Shown here one piece after another: positions 52,064-60,801 of a DNA stretch of 64,000 nt. Origin of the DNA: Corynebacterium vitaeruminis DSM 20294 (GTDB lineage Bacteria > Actinomycetota > Actinomycetes > Mycobacteriales > Mycobacteriaceae); the NCBI RefSeq assembly GCF_000550805.1, contig NZ_CP004353.1:186001-250000 (forward strand), given 5' to 3'. Within the stretch, counting starts at the first letter, position 1; each line of letters starts with the position of its first letter. The notes below the pieces were generated by a model, which worked only from the letters and a program-made list of their open reading frames with translations, was not told the origin of the DNA and ran no database searches. The translations under genes and the position numbers were made by a program.

Positions 52064-53257
52064 TTAGCGGAATGCGCCCACGCCGGTGATCTTCTTGCCG
52101 ATGATCAGCGACTGCATGGTGTCGGTGCCCTCGTAGGTGTGGCAGGCCTCGATGTCGGCCATGTGGCGGATGACGTGGTTCTCCAGCAGGATGCCGGAGC
52201 CGCCGAGCATGTCGCGGGCGTCCGCTGCGACGCGGCGGGCGGCGCGGGTGGAGCGCACCTTGGCCATGGCGGCTTGCTCGGGGCGCATGGTGCCCTGAGC
52301 GTCGCGCTCGGTGATGTGGCGCAGGAGCAGGGAGATCTCGGTGATCTCGCCCAGCATGTCGGCCAGGCGCTGCTGGATCATCTGGTTGGCGGCCAGCGGG
52401 CGGCCGAACTGGATGCGGGTAAGGGCGTGCTCGCGGGCGGCCTCGTAGCAGGCGATCGCGTGGCCGAGCGCCATCCAGGCCACTGCGGTGCGGGTAGAGG
52501 TAAGCACGCGGGCGGTGTCGCGGAAGGTCTTGGCGCCGGGCATCTGGGCGTCGAGCGGGACGCGGACGTTGTCGAAGGTGATGAGCGCCTGGTGGATGGC
52601 GCGCAGCGAGACCTTGCCGGTGATGGTCTCGGCGTTGTAGCCCGGTGTGTCCTGCGGGACGATGAAGCCGGAGACCTCGCCGTCCTCGGTGCGGGCCCAG
52701 ACGATGGTGATGTCGCCGCAGGCACCGTTGCCGATCCAGCGCTTCGCGCCGTTGATGACCCACTCGTCGCCGTCGCGGTGGGCGGTGGTCTCCAGCGCCA
52801 CGGAGTCGGAGCCGTGGTCGGGCTCGGTGAGCGCAAAGGCGCCGAGCACCTCGCAGCGGGCCATGGGGCCGAGCCACTTCTTCTTCTGTTCCTCGGAGCC
52901 GCAGTAGGCGATCGAGCGCATGGCCAGGCCCGCCTGGACGGCGATGACGGTGGACATGGAGCCGTCGATGCGGGAGATCTCCATGTTCACCAGGCCGGCG
53001 GCCAGCGGGGAGAGGTGCTGGTGGCCCTCGATGTCCAGCCCGTCCGTCATGAGGTCGAGCTCGCCGAGCCGCTTGACCAGGTCCATCGGGTACTCGGCCT
53101 TCTCCCAGGCGTCGTTGATGACGGGGAGGCAGTCGTCCGCGAAGGAGGCGGCGCGCTGCCAGGCCTCGAGGTCGGGGCCGGTGACGTCATCGAAAACGTT
53201 GTAGAAATCCGTGGTGGGCTCGATGAGCGAGGACGGGGAAGCGGTGGTGGAGGACAT
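52064..53257 (-). CDS. Acyl-CoA dehydrogenase, glutaryl-CoA dehydrogenase-like
   Basis: 397 residues. FAD and substrate motifs are clear: GAFALTEPDHGSDS, WINGAKRWIGNG in part, RIQFGRPLAANQ, ARDMLGGSGI. The catalytic base is E376 in HTYEGT. The overall pattern, including SMSTVIAVQAGLAMRSI, is closer to glutaryl-CoA dehydrogenases than to the fatty-acyl enzymes. It would oxidise an acyl-CoA to the enoyl-CoA, the step before the fused hydratase/dehydrogenase. An operator lies 33 bases upstream. Confidence 0.88.
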   Translation of the reverse strand: MSSTTASPSSLIEPTTDFYNVFDDVTGPDLEAWQRAASFADDCLPVINDAWEKAEYPMDLVKRLGELDLMTDGLDIEGHQHLSPLAAGLVNMEISRIDGSMSTVIAVQAGLAMRSIAYCGSEEQKKKWLGPMARCEVLGAFALTEPDHGSDSVALETTAHRDGDEWVINGAKRWIGNGACGDITIVWARTEDGEVSGFIVPQDTPGYNAETITGKVSLRAIHQALITFDNVRVPLDAQMPGAKTFRDTARVLTSTRTAVAWMALGHAIACYEAAREHALTRIQFGRPLAANQMIQQRLADMLGEITEISLLLRHITERDAQGTMRPEQAAMAKVRSTRAARRVAADARDMLGGSGILLENHVIRHMADIEACHTYEGTDTMQSLIIGKKITGVGAFR

Positions 53258-53289
53258 GTGAACGCCTTTCGTCGAGTGGCTGCGAAAAC

Positions 53290-53307
53290 TACGAACGGTG
53301 ATTCGTA
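53290..53307 (-). promoter_or_regulatory. Palindromic operator 2 (TACGAA-N6-TTCGTA)
   Basis: Core ACGAA-N6-TTCGT at 53291-53306, with T and A extending the arms. It lies 33 bases from the dehydrogenase start and 171 bases from the divergent tetR gene. A TATAAT at 53330-53335 is nearby, but no matching -35 could be placed. Confidence 0.75.
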
Positions 53308-53477
53308 TCCAACAGTGTGACCTACGCCCTATAATTCGTCAAGGTGTGGGGGCGATTACGGGTGGGGCCCGCGGCGCAGGTTTCGGCCCGCACCGAGGCC
53401 CAGAGCCCTTTTGCCAGCGCTCGCCCGCTCCGGCTATTCTCGCCGGTGGAAAGGTTGAATGAAGAAGGAGTTCCCCC

Positions 53478-54062
53478 ATGGCTAGAGGGTCCCGACGCGC
53501 CCAGATCACCGCGGCCGCCGTCAAGCTCTTCGATGAGCGCGGCTACTACGGCGCGGGCATGGGGGACGTGGCCCGCTCCATCGGCATGGGCGCCTCCTCC
53601 CTGTACAACCACTACGCCTCCAAGCAGGAGATCCTGGCCGAGATCGCGATCGGGGCCATGGAGGACCTGCTGCGGATCAACGCCCGCGAGCTCGCCGGGG
53701 TGAGCGGCCCGCTCGATCGCCTGCGGGTGAGCATGCGCACGCACGTCATGTTCCACGCCGACTTCCGCCAGGCTGTTCGCGTGGTCAATAAGGAGATCGA
53801 CAGCCTTGAGGAACCCTCGCGCAGCGTGGTTACCCAGCTGCGCAAGGACTACGTCGCCCGCTGGGAGGCGATCGTCAAGGAGGGGGTCGAGCAGGGCCTG
53901 TTCGACGTGGAGAACCTCCGCATCGCCTGCTGGGCGCTCATCGACATGGGGATCGGAGTGAGCGCGTGGTTTAGCCCCGAGGGTGCCCTCAGCTCCGAGG
54001 AGCTGGGGGACATGTACGCCGAGATGGCTCTGCGCCAGCTCGGTGTGAAGTCTGCGAACTGA
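53478..54062 (+). CDS. TetR-family transcriptional regulator
   Basis: 194 residues behind AAGGAG. The N-terminal HTH is canonical: ITAAAVKLFDERGYYGAGMGDVARSIGMGASSLYNHYASKQEIL. The C-terminal ligand domain is all helical. It sits among acyl-CoA genes that share a palindromic operator and is the only regulator in the cluster, so it is the likely repressor. The inducer may be an acyl-CoA, as for related TetR proteins such as FadR or KstR2; this is inference. Confidence 0.9.
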   Translation: MARGSRRAQITAAAVKLFDERGYYGAGMGDVARSIGMGASSLYNHYASKQEILAEIAIGAMEDLLRINARELAGVSGPLDRLRVSMRTHVMFHADFRQAVRVVNKEIDSLEEPSRSVVTQLRKDYVARWEAIVKEGVEQGLFDVENLRIACWALIDMGIGVSAWFSPEGALSSEELGDMYAEMALRQLGVKSAN

Positions 54063-54159
54063 TTCCGGTTAATGCCTATTAACTGGGCAAACAGGTTTTC
54101 CCTATCCCGACGGGCTGGGAAACCTATAAAAGGCGGGCAATATTTTTGTTTTGACACCC

Positions 54160-54187
54160 TTGACATCCCTTCGAATCACAGTAGCCT
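54160..54187 (+). promoter_or_regulatory. Promoter of the CoA-transferase gene
   Basis: TTGACA (54160-54165), a 16-base spacer, and TAGCCT (54182-54187). Transcription would start near 54194. A second TTGACA at 54151 is further away. The operator lies directly downstream. Confidence 0.6.
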
Positions 54188-54200
54188 GTGACTCAGTACA

Positions 54201-54218
54201 CACGAACCGCTATTCGTA
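54201..54218 (+). promoter_or_regulatory. Palindromic operator 3 (ACGAA-N6-TTCGT)
   Basis: Core at 54202-54217, in the same place relative to its promoter as operator 1: just after the predicted transcription start. The inner base before TTCGT is A in all three copies. Confidence 0.75.
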
Positions 54219-54244
54219 TTCTCGTTCACTTTTTGGAGGGGTCA

Positions 54245-55720
54245 ATGGTCAATAAAATCGTCGCGGATGCGTCCGAAGCGCTCGCCGGGCTCGAGTCGGG
54301 CATGAGCCTAGCTGTCGGAGGGTTCGGAATCTGCGGAAACCCGACCGTGCTCATCGACGCCATCGTCGATCGCGGCACGGATCGGCTCGACATCTACTCC
54401 AACAACCCAGGCACCCAGCTGGGCGATAAACACCTAGGGTTGGCCAAGCTGTTCATCAATCAGCGTGCCAAGAAGTTCGGCGGCTCCTACATCGGCTTCA
54501 ACAAGGAGTTCGAGCGCCAGTTCCTCAACGGCGAGCTTGACGTGGAGCTCATCCCCCAGGGCACCCTCGCGGAGAAGATGCGCGCGGGCGGCGCGGGCAT
54601 CCCGGCCTTCTTCACTGCCACCGGCGCGGGCACGATGGTCGCCGACGGCGGTCTCCCCGTGCGCTACGACGGACAGGGCAACGCGAGCATCGTCTCCGCG
54701 CCGAAGGAGACCCGCGTCATGACCCACCGCGGCAAGGAGCAGACCTATGTCCTGGAGGAGGCGATCACCTGCGACTTCGCGCTCGTGCGCGCCGCGAAGG
54801 CGGACAAGGAGGGCAACCTCGTCTTCAACCTCACCGCCGCGAACTTCAACGCCAACGCGGCCATGTGCGGCGCCGTCACCGTCGTCGAGGCCGAGGAGAT
54901 CGTGGAGGTCGGAGAGCTCACCCCGGACGAGATACACCTCCCGGGCATCTTCGTCGACTGCATCCTGCCGCTGACTCCGGAGCAGGCGAAGGACAAGAGC
55001 ATCGAGCGCATCATCATCCGCGACGAGGAGTCCGGCGTGGTCGAGGCGCTGCGCCCGGAGGGCCGCGAGGGCTGGACCCGCGAGGAGATGGCGGCCCGCG
55101 CCGCGCTCGAGCTGAGCGACGGCGAGTACGTCAACCTGGGCATCGGCATGCCGACCATGGTGCCGGACTACCTCCCCGAGGGCGTCAACGTCATCCTCCA
55201 GAGCGAGAACGGCCTGCTCAAGACCGGCCCGAGCCCGCTCGCCCACGAGGTGCACCCGGACGTCATCAACGCCGGCAAGGCCACCGTCACCATCCTGCCG
55301 GGAGGCTCGACCTTCGACTCGGCGATGAGCTTCGCCATGATCCGCGGCGGCTACGTGGACACGGCCATCCTCGGCGCGCTGCAGGTCTCTGCGACCGGCG
55401 ACATCGCCAACTGGGGCATCCCGGGTAAGAAGTTCACCGGCATGGGCGGTGCGATGGACCTGGTCAAGGGGGCGAACCGCGTGGTCGTCATGCTCGACCA
55501 CACCGCCGTCGACGGCACCCCGAAGATCCTCAACGAGTGCAGCTACCCGCTCACTGCGATCGGCGCGGTCGACCGCATCATCACCAACCTCGCGGTCTTC
55601 GACGTCACCGAGGAGGGGCTCAAGCTCATCGAGCTCGCCCCCGGCGTCACCCTCGAGGAGGTCGAGGCGGCCACCGCGGCGGACTTCATCGTATGCGAGA
55701 AGCTGGAGGCCGCGGCCTAA
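54245..55720 (+). CDS. 3-oxoacid CoA-transferase, fused A and B subunits
   Basis: 491 residues from ATG 54245 behind GGAGGGG. The A half (1-235) contains the GGFGICGNP glycine loop; the B half (about 270-491) contains the catalytic E321 in QSENGLL and the GGAMDLV loop. Most bacteria encode the two subunits separately; here they are one chain, as in mammalian SCOT. It would activate a 3-oxoacid with CoA from succinyl-CoA, giving the thiolase its substrate. Preceded by promoter and operator 3. Confidence 0.92.
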   Translation: MVNKIVADASEALAGLESGMSLAVGGFGICGNPTVLIDAIVDRGTDRLDIYSNNPGTQLGDKHLGLAKLFINQRAKKFGGSYIGFNKEFERQFLNGELDVELIPQGTLAEKMRAGGAGIPAFFTATGAGTMVADGGLPVRYDGQGNASIVSAPKETRVMTHRGKEQTYVLEEAITCDFALVRAAKADKEGNLVFNLTAANFNANAAMCGAVTVVEAEEIVEVGELTPDEIHLPGIFVDCILPLTPEQAKDKSIERIIIRDEESGVVEALRPEGREGWTREEMAARAALELSDGEYVNLGIGMPTMVPDYLPEGVNVILQSENGLLKTGPSPLAHEVHPDVINAGKATVTILPGGSTFDSAMSFAMIRGGYVDTAILGALQVSATGDIANWGIPGKKFTGMGGAMDLVKGANRVVVMLDHTAVDGTPKILNECSYPLTAIGAVDRIITNLAVFDVTEEGLKLIELAPGVTLEEVEAATAADFIVCEKLEAAA

Positions 55721-55734
55721 GAGGCCAGAAGGGT

Positions 55735-58332
55735 CTAGGACACGGCCGCGGCGACTCCTTCGAGCACCCCGCGCCACAGGGAAAGGCGCGCGGGATCGGC
55801 GGGTGGCAGGGGCTGCCTGCCGATGTCCGTCACCGGCGTGATGCCGTGCAGGGCGTTGAGCGTCCACACCTCGTGCCCCCGCAGGTCCTCTAGGTGCAGC
55901 TTTCGCTTGTCGACGGCGACGCCGCGCCCGCGCGCGGCGTCGAGGAGCACCGACTCCGTGACCGAATCCAGGCGGGAAGCATCAACGCTGACCAGGGTGT
56001 CGCCGTCCCACATCACGAGCGCCGCGGTCGCGGCCTCGGTGACGCAGCCATCTTCGCCGACCAAGAGGACGTCGTCGCAGCCCGGCTGCTTCAGCGTCGA
56101 CAGCAGCTGGAGGTTCGGCCCCTTGACCCTTGGGTAGGCAAGCGTCGCGCGGGTAACCCCTAGCCGCGTCGAGCTCCGCCGCGCCGGCGCGGGCCGCAGC
56201 CTGAGCGCGAAGCTCTCCGGGGAGGCCTCGAGCCGGGGGAACCACGCGCCGGTGCGCGGCAGCGCCGCGGGCACGGCGGTAAGAAAGTCGTCCGGATCGC
56301 CCAGCCCCATCGCCAGGCACCCGGCCCGGAACCGGGCTTCGTGGCGGTCGAGAGCGCGCACGTAGCCGTCGACAAGCAAGAACGAGTCGATGACCAGCGG
56401 GTCGGGGACTGCGGCCTGGGGAACGAGCGCGCCGCCGGTGAAGCGAAACGCCTGCGCGCCGGGGAAGGGCTGGCCGGACAGCCGCAGGAAGGGAGCGGAC
56501 TTGGCGATGATCTCCAGCCACTCCGCGGCGGGGTCCGAGAGCGCGACGATGGCGCCGCCGATGCCGTAGGAGACGCGGCCGCCGGAGACGACCAGAGTGC
56601 GGATGGTCATGGCGAGGTCGAGGTCGCCGTCGCAGCCGACAAACCCGATGCAGCCGGAGTAGACCCCGCGCGCGGTGCCCTCGAGGGAGCTGATGATGCC
56701 CATCGTGCGCAGCTTCGGCGCGCCCGTCATGGAACCGCCGGGGAAGGTCGCTTTGAGTAGATCGGTACAGGTCACGCCGTCGGCGAGGCGGGCGCGGACG
56801 GTGGAGACCAGCTGGTGGACGGTGGTGAAGCTGCGGACCTCGAAGAGCGGGTCCACCTCGATGGTGCCGGGGACGCCCACGCGGGTGAGATCGTTGCGCA
56901 CGAGGTCGACGATCATGAGGTTCTCGGCCCGGTCCTTCAGGTTCGTGGCCAGGTCGCGGCGCAGCTCCTCGTCGGCGGCGGCGTCGTGCCCGCGGGGGCG
57001 GGTGCCCTTGATCGGCTCGGAGGTTACGACCCCCGATTCGACCTTGAGGAAGCGCTCCGGGGAGACGCTTATCACCGACGCCTCCGGAAGCACGAGCAGC
57101 GAGCGCATCGGCGCCGGGATGCTGGAACGTAAAGCCGCGTAGGTGGCGACCGGATCCACACCAAGGTCCTCGGCGCCCAGCGCGGTGGTCAGACATACCT
57201 CGTAGGTCTCGCCCTCGCGGATGAGCTCCTGCGCGCGGGCGATCTTCCCCGCGTAGCTGGTGGCCGTGTCCCGGCAGGAAAGCGCGCCGATCGTCGCTGG
57301 GTCGAAGGTGTGCTCGCGTGGTGTGGCGTGCTCCAACGCGTCCCACGCCGCTGCTGCCCATGCCGGTTCGGGCTTGCAGGAGACAAGCTGCACGCGCCCG
57401 TCGCGCAGCGCCACCACGCGCGGGGCGAAAAACAGCCGTTGAGCAGGGGTGTCCGGGGCGTGCATCGGCGCGGAGGTAGCATCGGCGAGCGCCTCATAGC
57501 CGAGGTAGCCGTAGAACCCCGGGGACGCCAGGCAGTCCGCGGGGCGGCGGTGGGTGGGCGCGGCGTCGAGCTCGGCGAGGTCGCCCACCCATGTGGGATC
57601 ATTCGGCAGTGCGGCGATGATGGCTGTGCCCTCGAACTCGAGCAGCGCGCCCTTTCTTCCCAGCGCCTCGAAGGCGGTGACGGGGTCGATTCCGAGGGCG
57701 CGCTCCTCGCAAACTAGGGCTGGTAGCTGCGGCTTCGCGGGGCGGGGTTCCAAGGCGTAGCCGTCGGAAAGCGAACTGCACGCGAGCGCGAGGAAGTTCT
57801 CCATGAGTCGCAGACCGTGCTCGCTGCAGACGGACTCGGGGTGGTACTGCACGCCCCACCACGGGCGATCGACCGCGCGCGCCGCCATGATGAGGCCGTC
57901 GTCGGTGCGCGCGAGCAGGCGCATGTTTGCAGGCAGCTTGTCGACGACCAGGGAGTGGTACCGCACCACCTCGTGCCGGGCGGGGATCCCGCAAAAGAGC
58001 GGATCGTCCTCGCAGGTGACGGCGTCGACGAGGCCGTGGACCGGCTCCGGCGCGTGCACGATGTCCGCCCCGAGGCGGTGCGCCATCGCCTGAAACCCCA
58101 GGCAGACGCCCAGGACCGGCACGGTCGCCTTGTCGAGGACGCTCGCGCAGAAGCCGATGTCGGCGGGGCGCGCCGGGGTGCCGGGTCCCGGCGACAACAC
58201 GATGGCGTCGAATCCGCCGAGGGGAACCGGCCGGGTGTTCGGGGTGACGGTGACGTCCGCGCCGAGGCGGGCGAGGTAGTCGACGAGGTTGAAGGTGAAG
58301 GAGTCGAAGTTGTCGACGACTAGGACCCGCAT
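55735..58332 (-). CDS. pabB: Trifunctional PabA-PabB-PabC protein (p-aminobenzoate synthesis)
   Basis: 865 residues from ATG 58332. Residues 1-190 are the glutamine amidotransferase, with C77 (GVCLGF), H164 and E166 (YHPES). Residues about 235-600 are aminodeoxychorismate synthase I: PIKGTRPRG carries the lysine that separates PabB from anthranilate synthase, and GGSMTGAPK is the chorismate site. Residues about 610-865 are a class IV aminotransferase-type lyase. Together they turn chorismate plus glutamine into p-aminobenzoate for folate. PabA-PabB fusions are common in actinobacteria; the added PabC is less so. Confidence 0.9.
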   Translation of the reverse strand: MRVLVVDNFDSFTFNLVDYLARLGADVTVTPNTRPVPLGGFDAIVLSPGPGTPARPADIGFCASVLDKATVPVLGVCLGFQAMAHRLGADIVHAPEPVHGLVDAVTCEDDPLFCGIPARHEVVRYHSLVVDKLPANMRLLARTDDGLIMAARAVDRPWWGVQYHPESVCSEHGLRLMENFLALACSSLSDGYALEPRPAKPQLPALVCEERALGIDPVTAFEALGRKGALLEFEGTAIIAALPNDPTWVGDLAELDAAPTHRRPADCLASPGFYGYLGYEALADATSAPMHAPDTPAQRLFFAPRVVALRDGRVQLVSCKPEPAWAAAAWDALEHATPREHTFDPATIGALSCRDTATSYAGKIARAQELIREGETYEVCLTTALGAEDLGVDPVATYAALRSSIPAPMRSLLVLPEASVISVSPERFLKVESGVVTSEPIKGTRPRGHDAAADEELRRDLATNLKDRAENLMIVDLVRNDLTRVGVPGTIEVDPLFEVRSFTTVHQLVSTVRARLADGVTCTDLLKATFPGGSMTGAPKLRTMGIISSLEGTARGVYSGCIGFVGCDGDLDLAMTIRTLVVSGGRVSYGIGGAIVALSDPAAEWLEIIAKSAPFLRLSGQPFPGAQAFRFTGGALVPQAAVPDPLVIDSFLLVDGYVRALDRHEARFRAGCLAMGLGDPDDFLTAVPAALPRTGAWFPRLEASPESFALRLRPAPARRSSTRLGVTRATLAYPRVKGPNLQLLSTLKQPGCDDVLLVGEDGCVTEAATAALVMWDGDTLVSVDASRLDSVTESVLLDAARGRGVAVDKRKLHLEDLRGHEVWTLNALHGITPVTDIGRQPLPPADPARLSLWRGVLEGVAAAVS

Positions 58333-58440
58333 GCCCCGGAGGCGGCCCCCTTCTAAGCCATAGGCGGTGGGGGAGCAGCCGGGGCCGCTGGCGGTGGGGG
58401 CGCAGGCGGTGAGAGCGCAGGCGGTGGGGACACCGCGCAA

Positions 58441-59457
58441 CTAGAACACCTCGATGCGGGCGCCGAGGTTCTCCGCCTGGATGAGCTGGCCGGTCCAGTT
58501 CGGCGCGCCGGGGTGCACGCGGAAGACCGGGCGGTTGCTCAGCTTGGTCGGGCTGACCGACGGGGTGTCGCGCACGCCGGCGCGGACCTCGTAGCGCACG
58601 CGCGAGCGGTAGCCGGAGTCGGCAAGCTCCTGGATGTTGGGGCTCTTCTCGTCGAGGTGGGCGCGGGCGTCCTGGAGGAGGACGAGGGTCTCGTCGAGCG
58701 CCTTGAGCAGGGCGGCGGAGTTGGTCTCGCACATGGCGCGCACGAGCGAGGGGGCGGTGCCGGCCACGCGGGTGCCGTCGCGGAAGCTGCTGGCGGCGAG
58801 CGAGAGCGCCAGCGCGCCGCCGTTGTCGCCGACGATGGACAGCGCCTCGGCCAGGATGTGCGGCAGGTGGGACACGCGCGCGACGGCTGCGTCGTGCTGC
58901 TTCACGCGCGAGGGGATCGCCTCCGCGCCGACGGCGAGCGCCATGCTCACCACGTCGAGCCACAGGGCGACCCACTCCTCGCTGGGGGTGTCCTCGACGG
59001 CGTGATCGAAGGTGATCACCCACGCCGCGCCCTGGAACAGGCCGTCCTTGGACGCGCCCCAGCCGGAGTCTGCCGTGCCCGCCATGGGGTGGCCGCCCAC
59101 GTACTTGTCCTCCAGCCCGCGCTCGCGGACCAGCTCGTAGACGCGCGTCTTGACGCTCACGACGTCGGTGAAGCCGCAGCTGGGGGCGTGCTCGGCGATG
59201 GAGTCGAGCAGCGAGGCGATGGCGGGCATGGGGGTGGCGAGGACGATGAGCGCGCCGTCCTTCTCCGCGCGCTGGAGCGTTTCCACCAGGTCGTAGCTGG
59301 CGTCGAAGCCCTCCTTGCCGGCCTCCTTGGCACCCGACGGGGAGCGGTTGAAGCCGTAGGCGGCAACGCCCTCCTCGCGCAGCGCGCGCAGCAAAGAACC
59401 GCCGATGAGGCCGAGACCAAGGATGCAGACAGGACGGGAAACTTGAAGATTGCTCAC
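58441..59457 (-). CDS. tyrA: Prephenate dehydrogenase (TyrA)
   Basis: 338 residues. The NAD(P)-binding start is CILGLGLIGGSLLRALRE; VSVKTRVYELV, GGHPMAGTADSGWGAS and HLPHILAEAL are TyrA signatures, the latter containing the catalytic-region histidines. It leads toward tyrosine; in corynebacteria the enzyme often uses arogenate. Divergent from the next gene with only 37 bases between. Confidence 0.93.
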   Translation of the reverse strand: MSNLQVSRPVCILGLGLIGGSLLRALREEGVAAYGFNRSPSGAKEAGKEGFDASYDLVETLQRAEKDGALIVLATPMPAIASLLDSIAEHAPSCGFTDVVSVKTRVYELVRERGLEDKYVGGHPMAGTADSGWGASKDGLFQGAAWVITFDHAVEDTPSEEWVALWLDVVSMALAVGAEAIPSRVKQHDAAVARVSHLPHILAEALSIVGDNGGALALSLAASSFRDGTRVAGTAPSLVRAMCETNSAALLKALDETLVLLQDARAHLDEKSPNIQELADSGYRSRVRYEVRAGVRDTPSVSPTKLSNRPVFRVHPGAPNWTGQLIQAENLGARIEVF

Positions 59458-59494
59458 CTGACAAGTGTGTCACACACATACTACGGTTAGCAGT

Positions 59495-59974
59495 ATGAAG
59501 CACGATTTTGCAGTGACCGTCGCGCGCGAGGGCGCTTCCTGGCAGGTCCGCGCCTTCAAGGACGACTACCGCTCCCTCGACACCGCGATCACCGCTGTCC
59601 GCAACCTGCGCGCGGAGGAGGCCGCCTTTGCGCTGCTCAGCGTCGAAGACGACTACTTCGTCATCGTCCGTCCCACGCCGCAGGGCGTGCGCTTTTTGCT
59701 TTCCGACGCTACCGCCGCGGTCGAGGACGACTTCGCCGCCGACATCCTCGACGAGCTCGACGTGGAGATCCCGGAGATCGACCCGGACGAGCTGGAGAGC
59801 ACCGAGCCCTGGGCGGAGGGGGACTTCGACATCCTCGCCGACCTCGGGCTGTCCGAGGAGGTCATGAGCGTCATCTGCGACGAGACCGACTGGTGGGCCA
59901 GCGAGCAGCTCCAGCGCATCGCCGAGGAGCTCGGCTTCGAGGACGAGCTCGCCGACGCCGCGGGGCTGGAGTAG
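59495..59974 (+). CDS. tRNA adenosine deaminase-associated protein
   Basis: 159 residues from ATG 59495. This acidic protein, with DYFVIVRPTPQGVRFLLSDATAA and a Glu/Asp-rich middle, matches the small family found next to tadA in actinobacteria. Its stop overlaps the tadA GTG by one base. Role unknown, perhaps as a partner of TadA. Confidence 0.88.
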   Translation: MKHDFAVTVAREGASWQVRAFKDDYRSLDTAITAVRNLRAEEAAFALLSVEDDYFVIVRPTPQGVRFLLSDATAAVEDDFAADILDELDVEIPEIDPDELESTEPWAEGDFDILADLGLSEEVMSVICDETDWWASEQLQRIAEELGFEDELADAAGLE

Positions 59975-60456
59975 TGCCAGGGGCGCTGCCCAAGCCGCGC
60001 CATCGGGTGGCCGCCGAGGAACGCATGCGCGAGGCCATCGCCCTAGCGCGCACCACGCCTGATGGCGACGTCCCCGTCGGCGCCATCATCTACGGGCCCG
60101 ACGGCGCGGTCCTCGGCCGCGGGGTCAACCGCCGCGAGGCCGACCGGGACCCGCTCGCCCACGCAGAGGTGCTCGCCATCCGTGAGGCGCTGTCCCACGA
60201 CCTATACGGCTGGCGGCTGACGGACTGCACCCTCGTGGTCACCCTCGAGCCGTGCACGATGTGCGCGGGGGCGCTGGTCGGGGCGCGCATCGGGCGCATC
60301 GTCTTCGGGGCCTACGAACCCAAGACCGGCGCGGTCGGCTCCGTCTTCGACGTCGTCCGCGACCCCCACGTGCTCCACCGCATCGAGGTCCAAGGCGGGG
60401 TGCTGGAGGAGGAGTGCCAGGAGCTGCTGCGCGGGTTCTTCGAGGGGCTGCGATAG
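59974..60456 (+). CDS. tadA: tRNA-specific adenosine deaminase TadA
   Basis: 160 residues from GTG 59974; ATG 60025 is a possible shorter start. Zinc and catalytic residues are in HAEVLAI and PCTMC. It converts A34 to inosine in tRNA-Arg(ACG), the same tRNA whose 3' half marks the prophage attachment site in this window. tRNA-Ser follows downstream. Confidence 0.95.
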   Translation: MPGALPKPRHRVAAEERMREAIALARTTPDGDVPVGAIIYGPDGAVLGRGVNRREADRDPLAHAEVLAIREALSHDLYGWRLTDCTLVVTLEPCTMCAGALVGARIGRIVFGAYEPKTGAVGSVFDVVRDPHVLHRIEVQGGVLEEECQELLRGFFEGLR

Positions 60457-60521
60457 CGGCGTCACCGGGCGCGGCGCTGGTGATTTGGTTCTCGGGCCCC
60501 TCGTTCGATACTCTGGTTCGC

Positions 60522-60612
60522 GGTGGCGTGTCCGAGCGGCCGAAGGTGCTCGCCTCGAAAGCGAGTGTTGGGTAATCCCCAACCGCGGGTTCAAATCCCG
60601 CCGCCACCGCCA
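60522..60612 (+). tRNA. tRNA-Ser(CGA)
   Basis: Acceptor GGTGGCG/CGCCACC, normal D-arm, anticodon stem CTCGC/GCGAG with loop CTCGAAA (anticodon CGA), long variable arm (TTGGG/CCCAA), T-arm GCGGG-TTCAAAT-CCCGC, discriminator G and encoded CCA. Confidence 0.97.
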
Positions 60613-60615
60613 GCG

Positions 60616-60664
60616 AAAACCGGTGGCTACCTCTCCTATTCAGGGGCGGGTGGCCACCGGTTTT
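60616..60664 (+). terminator. Terminator after tRNA-Ser
   Basis: AAAACCGGTGGC (60616-60627) pairs with GCCACCGGTTTT (60653-60664); the stem ends in a T-run. Confidence 0.85.
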
Positions 60665-60801
60665 ATGTGTTTTTCCTTCTTTCTTGCTTCTTCCAGCCTT
60701 CGCACAGGCTTTGGGCAGGCTTCGGGATTTCTGTGGCGGGCAGGTAGGCTAAAGGTTCGAGAAATGCCGCCGAAGTCTGTAAAAGGAGCACTGCTTCCGC
60801 C

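Noticed and set aside
53322..53756. Minus-strand gene upstream of the acyl-CoA dehydrogenase
   Set aside because: It overlaps the tetR start on the opposite strand and lacks a credible ribosome site or motif.
57599..59503. Long minus-strand frame spanning tyrA and the start of the pab gene
   Set aside because: It crosses two genes with clear motifs in other frames and is extremely Arg-rich.
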